Shown here: positions 58,370-64,000 of the stretch, piece by piece | Layout of the letters: each line of letters starts with the position of its first letter | Numbering within the stretch: position 1 is the first letter of the stretch | Assembly: GCF_000772705.2 (NCBI RefSeq) | Contig: NZ_JSBW02000086.1 | Span: 62,001 to 126,000, forward strand | DNA length: 64,000 nucleotides | Source: Xanthomonas vasicola | GTDB taxonomy: Bacteria; Pseudomonadota; Gammaproteobacteria; Xanthomonadales; Xanthomonadaceae | Direction: 5' to 3' | Made by a program: the position numbers and the translations under genes | Notes under the pieces: model-generated | Seen by the model: only the letters and a program-made list of their open reading frames with translations | The model's database searches: none | Told to the model about the DNA's origin: nothing

Positions 58370-61039
58370 TTAGCTATAGGCGTTGCGTGCGTTGGCCAGC
58401 AGGGCGCTTAGGCGATCCTGCGGCTCCAGGCGGAACACCGCCACCGCATCAACCAGCTGTGCGGCCTGATCTTCCATCGAGCGCGCTGCGGCAGTGGCTT
58501 CTTCCACCAGCGCGGCATTCTGCTGGGTGGTTTCGTCCATCTGGGTGACGGTCTGATTGACCTGGGCAATGCCGGCGGCTTGCTCGCGTGAGGCGCTGGT
58601 GATCTCGCCCATGATGTCGGTGACACGCTGCACCGATGTCACCACCTGCTGCATGGTGCTGCCGGCTTCGGAAGCCAATGCAGCGCCGTTACCGATGCGG
58701 GTTACCGAGTCTTCGATCAGGTGTTTGATTTCTTTGGCCGCACCGGCAGAGCGCTGTGCCAACGTGCGCACTTCCGAAGCGACGACAGCAAAGCCGCGGC
58801 CCTGTTCGCCGGCACGCGCCGCTTCCACTGCCGCGTTCAAGGCCAGGATATTGGTCTGGAACGCAATGCCGTCGATGACGCTGATGATCTCGGCAATCTT
58901 CTTCGACGAGGCGTCGATATCGGCCATGGTGGTCACCACGCGGTTCACCACATCGCCGCCCTTTACGGCCACGCCGGCGGCATCCAGCACCAGGCGATTG
59001 GCCTGGTCGGCGTTGTCGGCGTTCTGCTTGACGGTGGCGGTGAGCTCTTCCATCGAAGCAGCGGTTTCTTCCAGCGCAGCCGCTTGTTGTTCGGTGCGAC
59101 GCGACAGGTCGCCGTTGCCGGTGGCGATTTCGGTGGCGGCGGAATTGATCGTCAGCGACGAGTCCTTGATACGGCGCACGATGCCGGCCAACTGATCAGC
59201 GGTGGCGTTGGCGTCATCGCGGATGGTGGCGAAAACGCCTTGCAGCTCGCCGTCCATGCGTGCGGTCAAATCGCCTTGCGACAGCGACGAGAGCAGGGCG
59301 GAGATGCGCGACAGACCATCGGCGTTGTTATCCAGCAGCGTGTTGAGCTGCTGGGCCAGCAGTAACAGAAAGCCATGCTTGCCCCGGAGGTCGATCCGCT
59401 CGCTGAGGTCGCCGGCGGCAGCGGCCTGCACCAGGTGTGCAACTTCCTGTTCCACCTGCACTTCCTGGGTACGGTCGCTCCATTCGACGACATAACCCAT
59501 GCGCTCGCCGGTGGCGGCCACGACCGGGCTGACCACTTCCTGCACGATGCGGCCGCCGATTTCGGTCTGCGCGGTGTGCGTGCTCTTGAGTTGATCCAGC
59601 AGGTGCGCCTGCTCGGGATTGCGATGGAACTGGTCGATACGGGTGTCGCTCAGTGCGGTGGCATCGAAGTTGGGCAGGTCGTGTCGCATCACGTCCTGCA
59701 TCTCGGAAAGCATGCGCTGCATCGGGCGATTGACGTAAATGATGCGGCGGTCGGCGTCGGCGATCATCACATTGGTGCTGACGTCGTCCAATGCGGTGCG
59801 CACGCGCAGTGCTTCGCTGGCGATCAGGTGGTCGCGTTCCAGGCGTGCGCGCAGGTCGTCGCGCATGGTGCGCGCGTTGAGCAACAGGCGGCCGAGTTCG
59901 TCGTGACGATCGATGTCGATGGGGTTATCCAGGCGGCCGGCAGCCACATCGCCGAGCACGCGCTCCACTGCCAGCAGCGGGCGGGTGACCATCTTGCGCG
60001 CGGCGATGAACACCACTGCGATGCATAGCGCCAACACCACCAGCGAGAACAGCAGCATGCTGCCCATGAGTGCATCCAGCGGGCCGTCGATGGCGCTGCG
60101 CGGCTGTGCACCAATCACTGCCCACTGCCACGGCGCGTAGCGCTGTGCTGTGACTTCGAACGCCTGGCTGGCGCCCTTGGCATCGCGCAGCTGCACGTCG
60201 GCGCTGGGCTGCTTGCCGTCCAGCACCGCCTGCAACAGCGCCTGCTGTTCGGCCGGCACCAGCGCCGCCAACGTGGCCGGGGTGCCCGGCGGGGCCGCGA
60301 TCACCTGGCCCTGGTGCTCGCCTGGCGCCATATCGACGATGACGAAATAGCCGTCCTGGCCCAGCGTGGTGGTGCTGACCTGAGCCTTGAGCGCGGCCAG
60401 GCCCTGGGTGTAGTCGCGCCCGACGAACAGCGCACCGATCACCTCGCCGGCGGCATTGCGCAGCGGCTGGTAATGGGTCATGTACTGCTCGCCGAACAGC
60501 TGCGCCTGGCCGGTGAAGGCCTTGCCTTGCGACAGTGCGTCATAGGCCTTGCCCTTGCGATCGAGCAAGGTGCCGATGACACGTTCGTTCTGCTTGTTGC
60601 GCAGCGAGGTGGTGATGCGCACGAAGTCATCGCCGGTGCGGGTGAAGATCGTGGCGACGCCGCCGGTTGCCTTGGCAAAGCGGTCCACTGCGTCGAAATT
60701 GAGATTCAGCGCCTGCTTGCCGGCGCGCAGCGACGGGGTGTTCTGCTCGCCGATAGTGACGGTGCTGCGGCTATCGAGTTCGCGCGTGCCGGTGGGGAGC
60801 ATGTCGTCGAACACGCTGCCCAGGCGCTGGGTGCCTTCGCTCAGGGTGACGTCGTACATCGCCACCGATTGCTGCATCAGCCGGGTGCTGGAGCGCAGCT
60901 CGGCCTTGACCTGCGATTCGATATCGCCAGCGGACTGGCGGTAGATGGTCAGGGCCAACAGACCCAGCGAAACGGCGATGACCAGCGTGAGCAGTGCAGA
61001 GAGCCGCGTACCGACCGAAAGGCGGTTGAAAAAGTGCAT
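58370..61039 (-). CDS. Methyl-accepting chemotaxis protein with double-Cache-type sensor
   Basis: 889 residues from [22 protein letters not shown]1, then a ~290-residue periplasmic Cache_3/Cache_2-like region ([20 protein letters not shown] and [20 protein letters not shown]), TM2 ([20 protein letters not shown]), HAMP, a PAS-like segment ([20 protein letters not shown]), another HAMP-like part and the signalling hairpin with [20 protein letters not shown]. The C-terminus ([10 protein letters not shown]) has no NWQEF-type pentapeptide, unlike its two neighbours. Cache sensors bind small organic ligands. The frame upstream to 61135 is ignored. Confidence 0.95.
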   Translation of the reverse strand: MHFFNRLSVGTRLSALLTLVIAVSLGLLALTIYRQSAGDIESQVKAELRSSTRLMQQSVAMYDVTLSEGTQRLGSVFDDMLPTGTRELDSRSTVTIGEQNTPSLRAGKQALNLNFDAVDRFAKATGGVATIFTRTGDDFVRITTSLRNKQNERVIGTLLDRKGKAYDALSQGKAFTGQAQLFGEQYMTHYQPLRNAAGEVIGALFVGRDYTQGLAALKAQVSTTTLGQDGYFVIVDMAPGEHQGQVIAAPPGTPATLAALVPAEQQALLQAVLDGKQPSADVQLRDAKGASQAFEVTAQRYAPWQWAVIGAQPRSAIDGPLDALMGSMLLFSLVVLALCIAVVFIAARKMVTRPLLAVERVLGDVAAGRLDNPIDIDRHDELGRLLLNARTMRDDLRARLERDHLIASEALRVRTALDDVSTNVMIADADRRIIYVNRPMQRMLSEMQDVMRHDLPNFDATALSDTRIDQFHRNPEQAHLLDQLKSTHTAQTEIGGRIVQEVVSPVVAATGERMGYVVEWSDRTQEVQVEQEVAHLVQAAAAGDLSERIDLRGKHGFLLLLAQQLNTLLDNNADGLSRISALLSSLSQGDLTARMDGELQGVFATIRDDANATADQLAGIVRRIKDSSLTINSAATEIATGNGDLSRRTEQQAAALEETAASMEELTATVKQNADNADQANRLVLDAAGVAVKGGDVVNRVVTTMADIDASSKKIAEIISVIDGIAFQTNILALNAAVEAARAGEQGRGFAVVASEVRTLAQRSAGAAKEIKHLIEDSVTRIGNGAALASEAGSTMQQVVTSVQRVTDIMGEITSASREQAAGIAQVNQTVTQMDETTQQNAALVEEATAAARSMEDQAAQLVDAVAVFRLEPQDRLSALLANARNAYS

Positions 61040-61433
61040 GAGGATCGACCTTGCCCGGGGGAGGGCGTTACAGATGCGTGAAGTCCGTAGCGGCTGGTTG
61101 TTCAAAAAATTGATTTTTCCCGTTGAAATCAGCACAACTGTGCGCGTCCCATTCAGCTTTCGGTGCTGAAAGCGGTTTCATGGTCTCCGCCGCATGTTGC
61201 AAATTGTAAGGTTTGAGTGAAATCAGGGGCGCGGCGGGCTCCGTGCGGCTGGCGAATGCATGTCTTGCCGCCCTTCCGCGCCGGGGTGTTAGGCAGCCAA
61301 CACCTCTTCCAAAGCAGCGGCAAGCGGTCTCTAGCCGTTGCTCGGAATCGCACGCGTACACGTCGGTTCCTGCGCGTCGTCTGACCTGAGGATTGCTTGC
61401 TGCGTTGGTCAGTCATTCTTGGGGAACGGCAAT
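61040..61433. repeat. Intergenic region between two receptor genes with a repeat remnant
   Basis: No gene is visible between 61040 and 61662. Positions 61285-61430 resemble the MITE-like family: GCCAACACC at the left, ACGCGTACACGTCGGTTCCT and GCGCGTCGTCTGACC in the middle, GCTGCGTTGGTCAG at the right. The remaining part should contain the promoter of the receptor at 61039; no sigma-28-like site was found there. Confidence 0.5.
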
Positions 61434-61469
61434 AAAAAAAAGGCCGCTTCCCCAGCAAGGGAAGCGGCC
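61434..61469 (-). terminator. Intrinsic terminator downstream of the last receptor gene
   Basis: On the minus strand GGCCGCTTCCC (61469-61459) pairs with GGGAAGCGGCC (61452-61442) around a 6-nt loop and is followed by eight T (61441-61434). It is the clearest Rho-independent terminator in the window; it lies ~190 bp beyond the stop at 61663, so the mRNA has a long 3' untranslated part. Confidence 0.9.
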
Positions 61470-61662
61470 CGTAAGATCTGCGGAGCGCGGATCAAAGGCT
61501 CTCGAATCGTTCTGTGTTGCTGACAACGGTGTTGCGTGGAACGCATATCGGCAGCTGCGACTGCCTGGGGAAATGGGTACGGTGGAGGATGCGACTGCAA
61601 GCAGTCGACTGTTCTGTGCCGGTCGCCGACTGCCGGCGACCGGTGGTGCGCAGTGGAGTCGC

Positions 61663-63915
61663 TTAAAACTCCTGCCAATTTCCAGCGTCAACGGTCGACG
61701 TGGACGCGCTTGCCACAACGCGGCGTGGTGTTGCCGCGGCACGTGCAGCGGGGCGTGTTGCCGGCCGCTGGTTGCCAGCTGCACTGGCGATCGCCGACAA
61801 CTTGCGTGCCACTGGCGCGTTCGCATCGACCTTGAACACCGCAGCCGCTTCGGTGAGTTGCTGCGCCTGTTCTTCCATTGCGCGCGCAGCGGCGGTGGCT
61901 TCTTCTACCAGCGCAGCATTCTGCTGGGTGGCCTCATCCATCTGGGTAACGGTGAGATTGACCTGCTCGATGCCGGCCGATTGCTCCTGCGACGCAGCGG
62001 AAATCTCGCCCATGATGTCGGTCACGCGCTGCACCGAAGACACGATTTCGGCCATGGTGCGGCCGGCCTGGTCCACCAGCTGCGAGCCATCGGTCACGCG
62101 CTGCACCGAATCACCGATCAGGTCCTTGATCTCCTTGGCGGCAGCGGACGAACGCTGCGCCAGCGTGCGCACTTCGCTGGCCACGACGGCAAAGCCACGA
62201 CCTTGCTCCCCGGCACGCGCCGCTTCCACTGCGGCATTCAATGCCAGGATATTGGTCTGGAACGCGATGCCGTCGATGACGCTGATGATGTCGGCAATCT
62301 TCTTCGACGAAGCCTGGATGCCGGCCATGGTGTCGACGACCTTGCCGACCACTTCGCCGCCTTGCGAGGCCACGCTGGCGGCGCCGATCGCGAGTTGGTT
62401 AGCCTGGCGTGCGCCTTCTGCATTCTGCTTGACGGTGGAGGTGAGCTCTTCCATTGAAGCCGCGGTTTCTTCCAGATTGGCAGCCTGCTGCTCGGTACGT
62501 TGCGATAGGTCGTTATTGCCTGCAGCGATCTCGCTGGCGGCCGAATTGATCGACACTGCCGAAGTCTGGATGTGCCCAACAATGCCGGCTAATTGCGTAA
62601 CCGTGGCATTGGCGTCGTCACGCATTTGTGCGAACACGCCCTGGAACTCGCCGTCCATGCGTGCGGTCAGATCGCCCGCGGCAATCGCCTGCAACATGCC
62701 CGACAGCGCTTGCAGGCTGCCATCGGCGGTTGCCATCAGTTGATTGAGGCTGTCGACCATGATGCGGAAGTCGTACTGGAACTGCGCTGCATCGCCACGT
62801 GCACTGAAGTCGCCAGCCGCAGCGGCTTGCGCCAGCTGTTTGATCTGCTGATTCATCGCTGCCAGGTTGTGTTTGACCTGCGTCATGGTCTCGGTCAGTT
62901 TGGCTTGTTCGCCGGGCAGGGCGTCCATGTCGTCGCTAAGGTCGCCGATCGCGTAGCGGCCCATGATCTGCGCCAGGCGTGCGGTCACCTGGATATGGCT
63001 GTCGACCAGCGCATTGTTGTCGCCGGCCATGCGGCCGTAATCACCCGGGAATGCACCGGCATTCATGCGGAAGCTCACCTGGCCGGCATCGTGGCGCTTG
63101 GCCATGTCCAGCTGTGCGGTAATCAGGTTACGCACCTGCGACTGCATCTTGTCCATGGCCTGCAACAGGCGGCCGGTTTCGTCGCTGGCATCGCTGTGCA
63201 CGGCGTTGTCGAGCTTGCCCTCGGCAATCGCCTCAGCAGCCTGGGTCGCGCGGCTCAGCGGGCGCGTGAGGCTGCGGGTGATCAGCAAGCCCAGGGTGCC
63301 GCTCAGCAGCACCACCAGCAGCGAACCGCCGACCAGCAACTTGCGCGAATCGGCCATCGATTGCAGCGCTACATCTGCCGCTTCGGAGGCGAGCTTGTCC
63401 TGAAGGGTGATGTTCTCGCCGATCTTGTCCTGCCATTTCTTCAGTGCGGGCGCGGCCTCGGTAAGCAGCAGCGGCAGCGCCTGGTCGCTGTGGCCGGACA
63501 TCACCAGCTCGGTGATCTTGTTGTTCATTTCACGCACTTTCGGCGTGAGGCTGTCGATCTCCGCGCGGATGCCGTCGCCCTGTGGCACAGACGGCATCGC
63601 ATACAGCGCATCGTGCGCTTTGGTGTAGTCGGCGCGTGCCTGCTTGATGGATGCGATAAATTTCAGATTGTCTTCGCTGCTGGTCGGCAACACGACATTG
63701 CGTAGCTCTGCAGCGATGACGTAATTGGCATTCATCATGTCGTTGGAAAGGCGGATCTTGGTCATGTTGTCGTGCACCAAGTCATCCACCAGATCCTGTG
63801 CGGAGTTCAGGCCGCGGTAGCCGATAAAGGCGATGAAACCGGAGAGCAGGATCAACACGGTGAAGGCGGCAGCCAGACGCGGCCCCACATTGAAACGCAG
63901 TAAAAGAGAAGTCAT
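61663..63915 (-). CDS. Methyl-accepting chemotaxis protein with 4-helix-bundle sensor
   Basis: 750 residues from [20 protein letters not shown]1 ([19 protein letters not shown]), a ~165-residue periplasmic 4HB_MCP-type helical sensor, TM2 ([20 protein letters not shown]), then several successive HAMP-like modules ([52 protein letters not shown]) before the signalling hairpin with [20 protein letters not shown]. The C-terminus is GNWQEF, the same tethering pentapeptide as the 53450 receptor. The upstream frame continues to 63999 but lacks TM-like sequence; the promoter is at or beyond the window edge. Confidence 0.95.
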   Translation of the reverse strand: MTSLLLRFNVGPRLAAAFTVLILLSGFIAFIGYRGLNSAQDLVDDLVHDNMTKIRLSNDMMNANYVIAAELRNVVLPTSSEDNLKFIASIKQARADYTKAHDALYAMPSVPQGDGIRAEIDSLTPKVREMNNKITELVMSGHSDQALPLLLTEAAPALKKWQDKIGENITLQDKLASEAADVALQSMADSRKLLVGGSLLVVLLSGTLGLLITRSLTRPLSRATQAAEAIAEGKLDNAVHSDASDETGRLLQAMDKMQSQVRNLITAQLDMAKRHDAGQVSFRMNAGAFPGDYGRMAGDNNALVDSHIQVTARLAQIMGRYAIGDLSDDMDALPGEQAKLTETMTQVKHNLAAMNQQIKQLAQAAAAGDFSARGDAAQFQYDFRIMVDSLNQLMATADGSLQALSGMLQAIAAGDLTARMDGEFQGVFAQMRDDANATVTQLAGIVGHIQTSAVSINSAASEIAAGNNDLSQRTEQQAANLEETAASMEELTSTVKQNAEGARQANQLAIGAASVASQGGEVVGKVVDTMAGIQASSKKIADIISVIDGIAFQTNILALNAAVEAARAGEQGRGFAVVASEVRTLAQRSSAAAKEIKDLIGDSVQRVTDGSQLVDQAGRTMAEIVSSVQRVTDIMGEISAASQEQSAGIEQVNLTVTQMDEATQQNAALVEEATAAARAMEEQAQQLTEAAAVFKVDANAPVARKLSAIASAAGNQRPATRPAARAAATPRRVVASASTSTVDAGNWQEF

Positions 63916-64000
63916 GGAATCGCTCGGCTCAAGAGGGTGGGAGGCGGTTACGTCGACAGGCCAGCAAGGCGCGCCGCGCTCGCATCTGTTTGTCATCACG

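Overview
This is a high-GC, gene-dense stretch of a Xanthomonas chromosome. The assignment rests on the complete rpf (regulation of pathogenicity factors) cluster in its Xanthomonas order: rpfE-recJ, rpfD, prfB, lysS, rpfG-rpfH-rpfC on the plus strand, converging on rpfF-rpfB-rpfA on the minus strand. RpfF, RpfG, RpfC and RpfB have the lengths and catalytic residues known from Xanthomonas campestris. The presence of rpfH favours an X. campestris-like species, but the species cannot be fixed from sequence reading alone.

Layout. 1-7 kb: edge of an amino acid permease, a NUDIX hydrolase, serA divergent from a D-2-hydroxyglutarate dehydrogenase-like flavoprotein, and a coupled DUF2388/DUF4105 pair. 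7-11.3 kb: minus-strand genes for an EF-P paralogue (EfpL) and acyl-CoA/leucine catabolism (SDR, HMG-CoA lyase, VOC protein, enoyl-CoA hydratase). 11.4-13.8 kb: a feoA-feoB-feoC-like iron(II) uptake operon behind a Fur-box-like site. 14-24 kb: aminotransferase-MOSC pair, dapB, then carA-(membrane protein)-carB-greA-rpfE-recJ, largely translationally coupled. 26-30 kb: DUF1176 protein, a frameshifted acyltransferase, rpfD. 30-43.4 kb: prfB (programmed frameshift), lysS and the DSF quorum-sensing genes. 43.5-48 kb: a VapBC-like module between two divergent aconitase genes (rpfA/acnA and acnB), then an alpha/beta hydrolase. 48.3-64 kb: a chemotaxis/c-di-GMP block on the minus strand: YcgR-like protein, cheW, a small secreted OB-fold-like protein, a chemoreceptor, cheR-cheD-cheB, a PAS-GAF-GGDEF-EAL protein and two more chemoreceptors.

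How it works together. RpfF and RpfB make and process the DSF fatty-acid signal, RpfC senses it and RpfG degrades cyclic di-GMP in response. The EAL protein and the PilZ/YcgR protein in the chemotaxis block are other parts of the same second-messenger network. Four sites matching the flagellar sigma-28 consensus lie in front of ycgR, cheW, the small secreted protein and cheR, which suggests that this block belongs to the flagellar regulon.

Oddities. Four small or accessory genes are broken (lipoprotein at 7.1-7.6 kb, hypothetical at 13.9 kb, acyltransferase at 27.5 kb, lipoprotein at 39.8 kb). Intergenic regions carry at least two dispersed repeat families, one of which looks like a MITE with 17-bp terminal inverted repeats. 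No tRNA, rRNA, CRISPR array, prophage or complete insertion sequence was seen.
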